Part shown: piece by piece, positions 6,495 to 15,245 of the stretch
How positions within the stretch are numbered: position 1 is the first letter of the stretch
Layout of the letters: each line of letters begins with the position of its first letter
Source of the DNA: Shinella pollutisoli
GTDB lineage: Bacteria; Pseudomonadota; Alphaproteobacteria; Rhizobiales; Rhizobiaceae
Direction: 5' to 3'
DNA length: 64,000 bases
Assembly (NCBI RefSeq): GCF_024609765.1
Contig: NZ_JANFDG010000010.1
Coordinates: 1 to 64,000, forward strand
Notes under the pieces: generated by a model
What the model was told of the DNA's origin: nothing
Database searches by the model: none
What the model saw: only the letters and a program-made list of their open reading frames with translations
Position numbers and translations under genes: made by a program

Positions 6495-8412
6495 GCGCCT
6501 GCCCGCTCTCGGCGGGCCGGTGCTCGGTCTTGTTCCAGAAGAAGGGGGCCGTGCGCAGTTCGCGCAGCGCCCGCCAGGCGGCAAGCGAGATCATGAGCCA
6601 GTAGAGCGGCGTGCGCAGCCACATCCAGCCGACCGCTGCCCGCTCGCCCGGCGTCATCGCCGCCTGCCCGAGCGCGACGAAGATCGCGTAGCTGCCGAAG
6701 ATGTTGACGATGTCCAGCACGAAGAGTGCCGTCATCACCGGCGTGGAGCCGTGGATGCTCTGCTGCAGCAGCCAGGCGATCGTCAGGACATAGGCGAGCA
6801 TCAGCGGATGCGCGAGCGAGGAGAAGACGAGCCCGCCGATCAGGACCTGCGCGACGAAGGCCGGCCACGGTCCCATTTCCGTCACGAGGCGCGCCGGCTG
6901 GCGCAGCATCACCAGCCACGTCTGCAGCCACCCCTTGAACCATCGCGTGCGCTGGCCGAGCCAGGCCTTCCCGTCGGACGGCGCGTCCTCGTAGGTCGGC
7001 CGGTCGATCGTGCCGCAGCGGTAGCCGTGCCGGTAGAGCCGGAGGCCGAGATCCGCGTCCTCCGTGACGTTGTGCGGATCCCAGCCGCCGACCGTCTTCA
7101 GGGCATGCGTGCGGAAATGGTTTGAGGTGCCGCCGAGCGGCATGGGCAGGCGCGCGGCGGCAAGGCGCGGCAGGAGCGTGCGGAACAGCCCGGCATATTC
7201 CAGCGCGAACAGCGCGCTGAACCAGCTTTCGCGCGCATTCGTCACGACGAGCGGCGCCTGCAGGCAGGCGAGCTCCGGCGGGCCGGCCTCGAAGCGGCGC
7301 CAGGCCTCCTCCAGTTGCCGGGGATCGACCCGGTCCTCCGCGTCGTAGACGGCGAGGTACTCGCCCCGCGCGCCGTAGAGCGCGTAGGCGAGCGCCTTCG
7401 GCTTCGTGCGGGGCTGGGCCGGCGGAACGGCCACGATCTCGTATTGCGGGCCGAGCGGCATCGCGGCGAGTGCGGCGAGCGTCTCCGGGTCGTCGGCCTC
7501 GCAGATCAGCTTGATGTCGAGCCGCGAGCGCGGCCATTCCAGCCGGTCGAGGGTCTGCACGAGCTGCGGCACCACCGCCGCCTCCCGGTAGAGCGCCACG
7601 AAGACGGAATAGATCGGGCGCGGGCGGCCCGGATGCGGGGCGGGCGGTTGCCGTCCGGCGCGGCGATGGGCGCGCAGGGCCTCGAAGCGGATTAGGAAGG
7701 TCGCGAGGAAGAACAGGGTCAGCGTCACGTGCAGGAGGAACAGCATCGCGATCGGCTGCAGGATGGCGAGCGACAGCGCCGCGCCGAGCGTGGTGCCGAC
7801 GTAGAAGCCCTGGCGGCCCCAGAGCGTCACGCGGGCGCTCGCCTCCGGCGCGGCATCGAACAGGCCGCCGACCGTTTCGCCGAGGCGCCGCCGGCTCCCC
7901 GCCGCCCAGAGGCCCGCCCGCAGCGCCGACGGCGTCGTCACGGCCAGCCGCGAGCGAAGCGCCGGCATACGGTCGAGCATCGCGCGGAACTCCGCCAGCC
8001 GCGCGGCCTCCGGCACGACGACGGTGACCGGCGGATGCGCGGAATGGTGGAGGCGCGCCATCTTCGGCGTGGCGAGCTGGCTGTCGGCGCCGGGCAGGTC
8101 GTGCAGGAGGGCGGCGTCCAGTACCGGCCGGAAGGGCAGGCCGAGCGTTTCGGCGAGCGCCTCGTAATAGGTCGCCTCCGTCATGGCGCCGCTCGCCAGG
8201 AGCTCCGTCTCGAGCGTCGTGCCGTTGCCGGCGGCCCGCACGAGATGGCTGGAGATCAGGGGCTTGGCGAGGCCGAGCCGGCGAAAGAAGCGGGCTTCCT
8301 CCATCAGCGCCGGCGGCACGGCGGGTGCGTGCGGGGGCAGCGTCGCTTCCGTCGGGGCCGTAGCGATTGCGGTGGCAAAGCCGATGTCGTCGGGATATTC
8401 TGACAGCCGCAT
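6409..8412 (-). CDS. large membrane glycosyltransferase, family 2
   Basis: This 667-aa protein starts at 8412, where GAAGG precedes the ATG by four bases. A longer frame to 8481 would overlap the start of the divergent gene. The N-terminal ~130 residues resemble the small domain of type II secretion ATPases and NdvC-like enzymes (LGLAKPLISSHLVRAA, ELLASGAMTEATYYEALAE). After a transmembrane pair (~205-245) comes a GT2 catalytic domain with EADDPET, DAED (DxD), TEDADLGLRLYR and QRTRWFKGWLQTW. Four or five membrane helices follow. The Q-R-x-R-W signature implies a processive enzyme making an envelope or exo-polysaccharide. The 3' end overlaps the convergent gene by 86 bases. Confidence 0.8.
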   Translation of the reverse strand: MRLSEYPDDIGFATAIATAPTEATLPPHAPAVPPALMEEARFFRRLGLAKPLISSHLVRAAGNGTTLETELLASGAMTEATYYEALAETLGLPFRPVLDAALLHDLPGADSQLATPKMARLHHSAHPPVTVVVPEAARLAEFRAMLDRMPALRSRLAVTTPSALRAGLWAAGSRRRLGETVGGLFDAAPEASARVTLWGRQGFYVGTTLGAALSLAILQPIAMLFLLHVTLTLFFLATFLIRFEALRAHRRAGRQPPAPHPGRPRPIYSVFVALYREAAVVPQLVQTLDRLEWPRSRLDIKLICEADDPETLAALAAMPLGPQYEIVAVPPAQPRTKPKALAYALYGARGEYLAVYDAEDRVDPRQLEEAWRRFEAGPPELACLQAPLVVTNARESWFSALFALEYAGLFRTLLPRLAAARLPMPLGGTSNHFRTHALKTVGGWDPHNVTEDADLGLRLYRHGYRCGTIDRPTYEDAPSDGKAWLGQRTRWFKGWLQTWLVMLRQPARLVTEMGPWPAFVAQVLIGGLVFSSLAHPLMLAYVLTIAWLLQQSIHGSTPVMTALFVLDIVNIFGSYAIFVALGQAAMTPGERAAVGWMWLRTPLYWLMISLAAWRALRELRTAPFFWNKTEHRPAESGQALTPARETGGGTDGGREAPGSVPHSACIP

Positions 8413-8470
8413 GCAGCCTTCGCGGCCGCGTGCGCGGCTACGTCCCCCTCTAAACCCCAAGTTGATTGTA

Positions 8471-9358
8471 ATGCGGCCCAAGGCAATTTCATCCCTGAAA
8501 ATTTACGGGTTTCTCGCCCTCTGCCTGCTCGCGGGCGTGGTCTTTGCGCCCGGCGGCGCCGGAGCCCAGGAGCGCCCGTCCGTGGACCTGCCGATCCTGT
8601 TCGACACCCGCGAGCGGATCGCCCGGCCGGATTTGTCCGGCATCGTCCGCCTGCGCTTCCTGACGACGGTCGATTTCCCGCCGTTCAACTTCATCGATCA
8701 GACCGGCAAGCTCGCCGGCTTCCATGTCGACCTGGTGCGCGAGATCTGCCGCGAGCTGGCCTTGTCGGAGAAATGCCAGATCCAGGCCGTGGCCTTCGCC
8801 GATCTCGAAAAGGCGCTTTCGGACGGCAACGGCGAGGCAGTGGTGGCGGGGATCGCCGTGACGGCGGGCCTGCGCGAGCGCTTCGCCTTCTCGCGCCCCT
8901 TCATGCGCCTGCCCGCCCGTTTCGCCGTGCCGCGCCAGGCCGTGCCCGAGGGCGATCCGGCGGGGGCCTTCGCCGGCAAGCCGGTCGGCGTGGTGAAGGG
9001 GACGGTGCACGAGGCCATGCTGAAGGCCTTTTTCCCCGAGGCGAGGCCCGAGGCCTTCGCCGATCGCGGCGCGCTGCTCGCCGCGCTGAAGGAGGGCAAG
9101 GTCGGCGCCGTGTTCGGCGACGGCATGCAGCTCGCCTTCTGGACGAACGGGACGGATTCGGCCGGCTGCTGCCGGCTCTTCGGCGGCCCCTATCTCTCGC
9201 AGCGTTTCCTCGGCGAGGGACTGACGGTCATGCTGCGCAAGGAGGATACGGCGCTGGCCGATGCGGTCGACCACGCGCTGCTCGCCCTTTCGCGCAACGG
9301 CCGCCTGCAGGAGATCTACCTGCGCTATTTCCCGGTCGATCTCTACGGCGCGATGTAG
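8471..9358 (+). CDS. periplasmic amino-acid-type solute-binding protein
   Basis: This 295-aa protein starts with a clear Sec signal (MRPKAISSLKIYGFLALCLLAGVVFAPGGAGAQ, cleavage after AGA near residue 32). The mature part is SBP_bac_3-like: RLRFLTTVDFPPFNFIDQTGKLAGFHVDLVREICREL, GIAVTAGLRERFAFSRPF, GKPVGVVKGTVHEAML and a C-terminal RNGRLQEIYLRYFP. There is no adjacent permease or ATPase, so it may be an orphan receptor, a lytic-transglycosylase-type regulator, or part of a distant ABC transporter. It is divergent from the glycosyltransferase, with about 58 bases between starts. Confidence 0.75.
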   Translation: MRPKAISSLKIYGFLALCLLAGVVFAPGGAGAQERPSVDLPILFDTRERIARPDLSGIVRLRFLTTVDFPPFNFIDQTGKLAGFHVDLVREICRELALSEKCQIQAVAFADLEKALSDGNGEAVVAGIAVTAGLRERFAFSRPFMRLPARFAVPRQAVPEGDPAGAFAGKPVGVVKGTVHEAMLKAFFPEARPEAFADRGALLAALKEGKVGAVFGDGMQLAFWTNGTDSAGCCRLFGGPYLSQRFLGEGLTVMLRKEDTALADAVDHALLALSRNGRLQEIYLRYFPVDLYGAM

Positions 9359-9374
9359 GCGGGATATCGCCTAC
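9355..9374. terminator. hairpin shared by convergent gene ends
   Basis: Perfect stem GTAGGCG (9355-9361) and CGCCTAC (9368-9374) with a 6-nt loop. It covers the stop codons of both convergent genes. No T-run follows, so termination strength is uncertain. Confidence 0.45.
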
Positions 9375-10036
9375 TGGCTCGCCCAGATGATGCGGGCGAT
9401 CCAGTCGATCTCGTCGATCTCGAAGCTGCGGTTGGGATGCTCGGGATTGAGCGAGACCAGCTCGATCGTGCGCGGGCTCTGGCGGTGCAGCACCTTGGCC
9501 ATCACCTCGCCCTCGCGGGTCTTGACGACGACGCGGTCGCCCCGGCGCACCTGCGCGCCCGGCTCGACGATCAGCACGTCGCCGTCGCGGTAGAGCGGCA
9601 GCATGCTGTCGCCCTGCACTTCGAGCGCATAGACGCCGGGCTTGCGGTCGGGCGAGGCGGGGAACTCCACCACGTCCCAGCCCTGGCCCGCCGGGAAGCC
9701 GCCGTCGTCGAAGAAGCCGCCCGCGCCCGCCTGGGCGAAGCCGAGAAGGGGAATGGTGCCGGCCTGCGGCGGAAAGGCGCCCTGCGGCAGCGCGGGGCCG
9801 TTGGGCGCGGCGAAGGAGAGCGCGAAGAATTCGTCGATCGTCGCGCCGGTCGCATCCAGCACCTTGGCGATCGATTCCGTCGAGGGCCAGCGCTGGCGTC
9901 CGTCGACGCCCTGCCGCTTCGACTTGTTGAACGAGGTCGGATCGAGCCCGGCCCGCCGCGCGAGGCCGGAAGGGGAGAGCCGATGGCGCTCGGCAAGCGC
10001 GTCGATCGCCGCCCATATCCTGTCGTGGGAAAACAT
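9371..10036 (-). CDS. S24-family (LexA/CI-like) helix-turn-helix regulator
   Basis: This 221-aa protein starts at 10036 (MFSHDRIWAAIDALAERHRL). A longer frame runs to 10117 but would include the tandem repeat operator. The N-terminal HTH (residues ~15-45: SPSGLARRAGLDPTSFNKSKR) is followed by a peptidase S24 domain with nucleophile S144 (VQGDSMLPL) and K181 (GEVMAKVL), 37 residues apart as in LexA. An Ala-Gly pair near residues 103-104 (AQAGAGG) could be a self-cleavage site. It is not LexA itself. Homologues are core-genome rhizobial regulators, probably stress- or phage-repressor-like. Targets are unknown. Confidence 0.8.
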   Translation of the reverse strand: MFSHDRIWAAIDALAERHRLSPSGLARRAGLDPTSFNKSKRQGVDGRQRWPSTESIAKVLDATGATIDEFFALSFAAPNGPALPQGAFPPQAGTIPLLGFAQAGAGGFFDDGGFPAGQGWDVVEFPASPDRKPGVYALEVQGDSMLPLYRDGDVLIVEPGAQVRRGDRVVVKTREGEVMAKVLHRQSPRTIELVSLNPEHPNRSFEIDEIDWIARIIWASQ

Positions 10037-10068
10037 CCTGGAAAACCCTGCCCCTGGAAAATCCTGCC
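10037..10068 (-). promoter_or_regulatory. tandem 16-bp repeat abutting the S24 regulator start
   Basis: Two head-to-tail 16-mers read on the coding strand as GGCAGGATTTTCCAGG and GGCAGGGTTTTCCAGG, differing at one base. They end directly at the ATG. Their position suggests an autoregulatory operator or a leader element. No SD-like sequence separates them from the ATG other than the CCAGG end, so translation initiation may be unusual. Confidence 0.5.
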
Positions 10069-10172
10069 AAGGCCTCGGGCCGGCCGGCGCCGGTCCGATC
10101 GGCCGCAGCATAGTCAATGGCGGTGCGGGAGTAAAGGAAAAAGGATTATTTTCCTCTTGGAACGGCCCGGAT

Positions 10173-11057
10173 TCAGCCGTTTTCCTTCGCGTTGCGCCTG
10201 GCCACCACGCTTTCGCGCCACAACGTGAAGATGCCGGCGCCGACGACGATGGCGGAGCCGGCGACCATGTTGAGCGTCAGCGTCTCGCCGAAGACCGTGG
10301 CGCCGATCCCGGCGGCGAGCACGACCTGGAGATAGGTGAGCGGCTGCACGGCGGCGGCGTCGAGCAGGTCGTAGGCCCGGATCAGGAAATAGTGGCTCGA
10401 CATGCCGGTGATGCACAGCAGCGCCATCCACAGCCAGTCGACCGGCGCGAAGGCGGTCCAGTAGAAGGGGCCTACCAGCGTGAGCGTCGCCGCGCCCGCC
10501 ACGCCGATGTAGAAGAAGCTCGCCGCCGCCGTGTCGGTGCGGCTGACGAGGCGGGTGGTGATGACGTAGAGGGCGAACATGAGGGCGGACGCGAGCGGCA
10601 GGAGCAGGCTCGGCTCGAAACCGCCGGCTTCGGGCGACAGGATGAGCAGCACGCCGGCAAGGCCGGCGGCGATGGCGCTCCAGCGCCGCCAGCCGACTCG
10701 CTCGCCGAGAAGCGGCATGGACAGGAGCGCGACGAAGATGGGGGTCGAGGCGAGGATCGCCTGGGAGCGGGCGAGGCCCACCGTGGCGAAGGCGGTGATG
10801 ACGACGACGATCTGGAAGGCGAGCAGCGCGCCGCGCAGGATCTGCAGCACCGGACGCTGCGTATAGGCCGCCGCCCGCAGGCCGCCCTCGCCGCGCGCGC
10901 CCATCAGCGCCACGAAGCCGGCGAAGGCCCAGAAGCGGATCATCGCCACGAAGACGGGCGGATAGAGGCTGCCCAGGTGCTTCGAGATCGCATCCTGGAG
11001 GCAGAAGATCATCATGGCGAGAAGGGTGAAGGCGTAGCCGAGTCGTCTGGGGTCCAT
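10173..11057 (-). CDS. EamA/DMT-family transporter
   Basis: This 294-aa protein starts at MDPRRLGYAFTLLAMMIFCLQDAISKHL and has ten predicted membrane helices in two EamA repeats. The first ends near VALLSMPLLGERVGWRRW and the second near TYLQVVLAAGIGATVFGETL, both carrying the P-x-x-GE signature of the drug/metabolite transporter superfamily. The substrate cannot be told from sequence. It is divergent from a second EamA gene of the same overall build. Confidence 0.85.
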   Translation of the reverse strand: MDPRRLGYAFTLLAMMIFCLQDAISKHLGSLYPPVFVAMIRFWAFAGFVALMGARGEGGLRAAAYTQRPVLQILRGALLAFQIVVVITAFATVGLARSQAILASTPIFVALLSMPLLGERVGWRRWSAIAAGLAGVLLILSPEAGGFEPSLLLPLASALMFALYVITTRLVSRTDTAAASFFYIGVAGAATLTLVGPFYWTAFAPVDWLWMALLCITGMSSHYFLIRAYDLLDAAAVQPLTYLQVVLAAGIGATVFGETLTLNMVAGSAIVVGAGIFTLWRESVVARRNAKENG

Positions 11058-11228
11058 GCCTCGCGCATATACCTCTCCGGTGCCGCTTGCACGCCTGATT
11101 TGGCGGCCCGCAGGCTTTTCCTCCGGGGTGGGCCGGCCGGGCAACACATATGGGAAAAATTTCCTCGTGCTTGCCGTCTCTTGCCTCTTTCCGCCGGCCG
11201 CGCCGCGCGCTATCAAGGAGAGCGGCCG

Positions 11229-12131
11229 GTGCCGCTTTGGGGCCTTTCCGTGCGCGCGACCGTTACTTCCGGCATTCTGCTGACGAGCTTTGCCTATTTC
11301 CTCTTCTCGCTGCAGGACGCCTCCGTCAAATGGCTGGTCGCGGCCCTGCCGGTTCTGCAGATCCTCTTCGTGCGCAGCGTCACGATCTTCCTGATCTGTC
11401 TCGCCTTCGGCGGCCGGCCGCTCGTCGCGGCGGCCCGCCGGTCGCCCGTGCTGAAGCCGCTCTTCCTGCGCAACGTCCTGCTCCTGTCGGCCTGGCTGTC
11501 CTACTACACCGCGGCGCGCGACCTCGGCCTCGCGGAGCTGACGACGCTCTACTATGCCTCGCCGATCGTCATGACGTTCCTGTCGGTGCCGCTCCTCGGC
11601 GAGAAGGTGCCGCTCAACCGCTGGCTCGCCGTCGTCACCGGCTTCGCCGGTGTCGTCCTTGCCTGCGGCGTGGCGGCAAACGGGCTCGCCCTGTCGCTGC
11701 CGGTCTATCTCGCGCTGCAGGCCGCCGTCTTCTGGGCGACGGCGACGGTGCTCCTGCGCAAGACGGCGCTCCAGGAGCGCACCCATGTGCAGATGACCAT
11801 TTCGAGCGGCTTCTTCATCCTCTTCACGGCGCTCGCCCTGCCGTTCGTCTGGCAGCCGGTATCCTTCTCCGCCCTCGCGCTGATGTCGGCGACCGGGGCG
11901 CTCGCCGGCGTCGCGCAGTTCGCCATGTTCGAGGGCATGCGGCGCGCGCCCGTGTCCGTGCTGGCGCCGTTCGAATATTCCTCGCTCGTCTGGGCCTTCC
12001 TGCTCGGCTACCTGATCTGGAGCGACATCCCGGGTTCGAACGTCGTCTCCGGCGCGGTGCTGATCTTCGCGGCGGGCATGATCGTCATCGCCGGCGAGCG
12101 GTTTGGCGGACGGCTGCGGCGGGGCGCATGA
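11229..12131 (+). CDS. EamA/DMT-family transporter
   Basis: This 300-aa protein uses a GTG start at 11229, chosen because AAGGAG (11215-11220) sits eight bases upstream. A second GTG at 11250 is possible. Ten hydrophobic segments form two EamA repeats, with YYASPIVMTFLSVPLLGEKVPLNRW at the end of the first repeat and PFEYSSLVWAFLLGYLIWSDIP in the second. It is an inner-membrane metabolite exporter of unknown substrate. It is divergent from the related gene at 10173-11057, so the two may be an ancient duplication. Confidence 0.85.
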   Translation: MPLWGLSVRATVTSGILLTSFAYFLFSLQDASVKWLVAALPVLQILFVRSVTIFLICLAFGGRPLVAAARRSPVLKPLFLRNVLLLSAWLSYYTAARDLGLAELTTLYYASPIVMTFLSVPLLGEKVPLNRWLAVVTGFAGVVLACGVAANGLALSLPVYLALQAAVFWATATVLLRKTALQERTHVQMTISSGFFILFTALALPFVWQPVSFSALALMSATGALAGVAQFAMFEGMRRAPVSVLAPFEYSSLVWAFLLGYLIWSDIPGSNVVSGAVLIFAAGMIVIAGERFGGRLRRGA

Positions 12132-12221
12132 GGTGCAGCGCGCCTCCCCCATTTCTCGGCGGTTGCAACTCGGCCGCGGAACGATATTGTCGGGCGGCTA
12201 GAGAACCGGCCAGGAGGTGAA

Positions 12222-13718
12222 ATGCCGATATCGAACGCCGCCTTCGTGCGTTCCACGCTGGTCCTGCTTCTGGCGGGGATGATCGCGCTGCTCGGCATCG
12301 TCGGCATGTCGCTGTGGCTGACGGGCAAGGTACAGAGCTATTTTGCGGAGCTGGTGGAGGTGCGCGCGGTGCGCAGCGCCGCCGCCGACCTGCTTTCGAC
12401 GATCCAGGACGCCGAGACCGGTCAGCGCGGCTTCGTCATCACCGGCAACCCTGTTTTCCGCGGCCCTTACGACAATGCGCTGAAGGCGGTCGCCGAGCAG
12501 CAGCGCGATCTTGCGGAGCGCGCCGGCAGCCGGCCGGAATATGCGGGCCGGCTGGCCGAGATCGGCCGCCTCATCGACGGCAAGCTCGCCGAGCTGGCGC
12601 AGACCGTGACCCTGGTCGAGCAGGGACGGGCGGCGGACGCCGTCGCCATCGTCGAAGCCGAGCGCGGCCGCCAGATCATGGAGCGGCTGCGCGCCGAGCT
12701 CGGCGCCATCATCGCCGACGCCGACGTCCGCCTGCAGGAGGGGATCGCCGACATGCTCGGGGCCTCCGGTGCGCTGCGCTGGATGACGATCATCGGCGCC
12801 GTCGCCATCATCGGCGTGGTCGGCGGCGCGGCGCTGGTGGTCGCGCAATATACCCGCGACGTCGTCCAGGCCCGCCGCGAGGTGGAAACGCTGAACGCCA
12901 CGCTCGAACGGCGGGTGGAGGAGCGCACGGAGGAGCTGATCCGCGCCAACCAGGAAGTCCAGCGCTTCGCCTATATCGTCACCCACGACCTGCGCGCGCC
13001 GCTCGTCAACATCATGGGCTTCACCAGCGAGCTGGATGCTGCGCTCGGCGCGATCCGCGCCTATGTGCTCGCCGACGACAAGACGCCGAACGCCGACGAG
13101 ATCCTGGAGGCGCGCCGCGCCGCCGAGGAGGACCTGCCGGAAGCGATCGGCTTCATCCGCTCCTCGACGAAGAAGATGGATTCGCTGATCAACGCCATCC
13201 TGAAGATCTCGCGCGACGGCCGGCGCGAGCTGAAGATCGAGCGGGTCGACCTCAAGGGGCTGGTGGAGGCCGGCGCGGGGGCGGTCGCCCACCAGGTCGC
13301 CGAGTCGGGCGGCGACATCGCGATCGCCGCGACCCTGCCCACCGTGATCTCCGACCGCCTCTCGCTGGAACAGGTCTTCGGCAACCTTTTCGACAACGCC
13401 GTCAAGTATCGCGCCGAGGACCGGCCGCTCAGGATTTCCGTGACGGCGCGCGCCGGCGGGCGCGGCGAAAGCATCGTCGAGTTCACCGACAACGGCCGCG
13501 GCATTTCGGAGGAGGATCACGAGCGCATCTTCGAGCTGTTCCGCCGTTCCGGCACCCAGGACAAGCCCGGCGAGGGCATCGGGCTTGCGCATGTGCGCTC
13601 GCTGATGCGCAACCTTGGCGGGGACATCGGCGTTCGTTCTCAACTCGGGAAGGGCACGACCTTCGTCCTGCGCCTCCCGCCCGATCTCGGCAAAGTGGTA
13701 AGGAGTATGCAGGCATGA
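12222..13718 (+). CDS. CHASE3-domain sensor histidine kinase
   Basis: This 498-aa kinase is preceded by AGGAGGTGA, a near-perfect ribosome-binding site. A transmembrane helix (~8-30) and CHASE3 periplasmic sensor (~35-175; DAETGQRGFVITGNP is diagnostic) lead to a second helix (~185-208) and a short coiled coil (ETLNATLERRVEERTEELIRAN). The HisKA box has phospho-acceptor H255 (YIVTHDLRAPLVNIMGF). An insertion of ~35 residues follows the H-box helix, as in bacteriophytochrome-type kinases. The HATPase domain has NLFDNAVKY, DNGRGI and GEGIGLAHV. It overlaps the next gene by four bases and so probably phosphorylates that receiver. Confidence 0.9.
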   Translation: MPISNAAFVRSTLVLLLAGMIALLGIVGMSLWLTGKVQSYFAELVEVRAVRSAAADLLSTIQDAETGQRGFVITGNPVFRGPYDNALKAVAEQQRDLAERAGSRPEYAGRLAEIGRLIDGKLAELAQTVTLVEQGRAADAVAIVEAERGRQIMERLRAELGAIIADADVRLQEGIADMLGASGALRWMTIIGAVAIIGVVGGAALVVAQYTRDVVQARREVETLNATLERRVEERTEELIRANQEVQRFAYIVTHDLRAPLVNIMGFTSELDAALGAIRAYVLADDKTPNADEILEARRAAEEDLPEAIGFIRSSTKKMDSLINAILKISRDGRRELKIERVDLKGLVEAGAGAVAHQVAESGGDIAIAATLPTVISDRLSLEQVFGNLFDNAVKYRAEDRPLRISVTARAGGRGESIVEFTDNGRGISEEDHERIFELFRRSGTQDKPGEGIGLAHVRSLMRNLGGDIGVRSQLGKGTTFVLRLPPDLGKVVRSMQA

Positions 13719-14161
13719 ATGGTTTGGGCAAGGAAGTCACCATCGTCATGGTCGAGGACGACGAGGGGCATGCGCGCCTCATCGAGAAGAACATCCGGCG
13801 CGCCGGCGTGCACAACGAGGTCGTCGCCTTCGCCAACGGCACCGACGCGCTCGACTTCGTGCTCGGCAAGGACCGTTCCGGCGCCGTCAGCGCCGGCCGC
13901 TTCCTGCTGATCCTGCTCGACCTCAACCTGCCGGACATGTCGGGCATCGACATCCTGCAGAAGATCAAGACCAACACGCACACCAAGCGCCTGCCGATCG
14001 TCATCCTGACGACGACCGACGACGAGCGCGAGATCCAGCGCTGCTACGATCTCGGCGCCAACGTCTACATCACCAAGCCGGTGGACTACGACAGCTTCGC
14101 CCACGCGATCCGCCAGCTCGGCCTGTTCTTCTCCGTGATCCAGATTCCCGAGACGCAGTAG
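13715..14161 (+). CDS. single-domain response regulator
   Basis: This 148-aa protein consists only of a receiver domain. It has the acidic pocket MVEDDEG, phospho-acceptor D69 (LLDLNLPDMSG), TTTDDE and K in YITKPVD. It belongs to the Rcp1-like class that partners with bacteriophytochrome-type kinases. ATGA overlap with the kinase gene argues for stoichiometric production. With no output domain, it probably shuttles phosphate, most simply to the next gene product. Confidence 0.9.
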   Translation: MNGLGKEVTIVMVEDDEGHARLIEKNIRRAGVHNEVVAFANGTDALDFVLGKDRSGAVSAGRFLLILLDLNLPDMSGIDILQKIKTNTHTKRLPIVILTTTDDEREIQRCYDLGANVYITKPVDYDSFAHAIRQLGLFFSVIQIPETQ

Positions 14162-15217
14162 ATGAAGGAAGGTCCGGTCCGGATTCTCTATGTCGACGAC
14201 GACCCGATCCTGGCGCGTCTCGTCGAGCGCGCGCTCGGCCGCCTCGGCTACGAGGTCCTGCATGCCGAGGACATCGAACGCGGTCGCGCGCTGCTTGCCG
14301 AGGGCGGCGTGGACGCCGTCGTCCTCGACCATTTCCTGAAGTCGGGCACCGGCCTCTCCTTCCTGCGCGAGATCGCGGGCGCGCCGGGGGCCGTTCCGGT
14401 CGTCTACGTCACCGGCTCGAACGACGCGCAGGTCGCGGTCGAGGCGCTGAAGGCGGGCGCGGCCGACTACGTGGTGAAGACCGTCGGCGACGAGTTCCTG
14501 CCGCTGCTGGCGAGCGCGCTCGGCCAGGCGCTCGAGAACGCGGCGCTGAAGCGGGCGAAGCTCCGGGCGGAGATGGAGATCCGCCGCGCCAAGGAACGCG
14601 CCGAGGTGCTGCTCGCCGAGGTGAACCACCGCGTCGGCAATTCGCTGGCGCTCGCTGCAGCGCTGATCCGCCTGCAGATATCCAATGCGTCCAACGAGGC
14701 GGTGCGGGCGGCCCTCGCCGAGACGCAGGCGCGCATCACCGCGATCGCCGGCATCCACCGGCGGCTCTACACGTCCGACGACGTGCGCAACGTCGACATG
14801 GCCGCCTATCTCGGAACGCTGCTCGCCGAGCTCTCGGCCAGCATGCGCGGCGAGGGCCGGAGCCTCAGCCTGCGCCACGACCTGGAACCCCTGTCGGTGC
14901 CGACCGACCGCGCCGTCTCGCTCGGCGTGATCGTCACGGAGCTCGTCACCAACGCCTTCAAATACGCCTATGGCGAGGGCGGCGGCGAGGTGCGGGTGCG
15001 CCTCGCGCGTACCGATCCGGAAAGCGCGCTCCTCGTCGTGGAGGACGACGGGGTGGGCTGGCGCGGGGAGGGGCCCGTGCAGGGCACCGGGCTCGGCACT
15101 AAGATCATCGCCGCCATGCTCGGCAGCCTCGGCGCCTCGCTCGGCTATGCCGCGCTGCCCGTCGGCACCCGCGCCGAGCTGCGGCTGCGCGTCATGGAAA
15201 ACCCGAACCCGGCGTGA
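14162..15217 (+). CDS. receiver-HWE/HisKA_2 histidine kinase hybrid
   Basis: This 351-aa protein starts at the base after the preceding stop (TAGATG). An N-terminal receiver (~1-125) has YVDDDP and D56 ([12 protein letters not shown]). A short coiled coil leads to a HisKA_2 dimerisation domain with H156 ([17 protein letters not shown]) and an HATPase with [19 protein letters not shown] and GTGLGTKII. There are no membrane segments. Kinases of this subclass in alphaproteobacteria often feed general-stress signalling. With the two preceding genes it forms a kinase, relay receiver, receiver-kinase cascade. There is no DNA-binding output in the cluster. Confidence 0.9.
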   Translation: MKEGPVRILYVDDDPILARLVERALGRLGYEVLHAEDIERGRALLAEGGVDAVVLDHFLKSGTGLSFLREIAGAPGAVPVVYVTGSNDAQVAVEALKAGAADYVVKTVGDEFLPLLASALGQALENAALKRAKLRAEMEIRRAKERAEVLLAEVNHRVGNSLALAAALIRLQISNASNEAVRAALAETQARITAIAGIHRRLYTSDDVRNVDMAAYLGTLLAELSASMRGEGRSLSLRHDLEPLSVPTDRAVSLGVIVTELVTNAFKYAYGEGGGEVRVRLARTDPESALLVVEDDGVGWRGEGPVQGTGLGTKIIAAMLGSLGASLGYAALPVGTRAELRLRVMENPNPA

Positions 15218-15227
15218 GGCCGGCGGA

Positions 15228-15245
15228 GGCCGCGGTTACGCGGCC
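15228..15245. terminator. hairpin at convergent ends of kinase and fadJ genes
   Basis: Perfect stem GGCCGCG (15228-15234) and CGCGGCC (15239-15245) with loop GTTA. It covers the stop codon of the minus-strand gene and lies 11 bases after the plus-strand stop. It could serve both directions, although no T-run is present. Confidence 0.45.

Noticed and set aside
9642-11228. Long plus-strand frame before the second EamA gene
   Set aside because: It is antisense to the S24 regulator and the first EamA gene, with low-complexity composition. The gene begins at the GTG at 11229.
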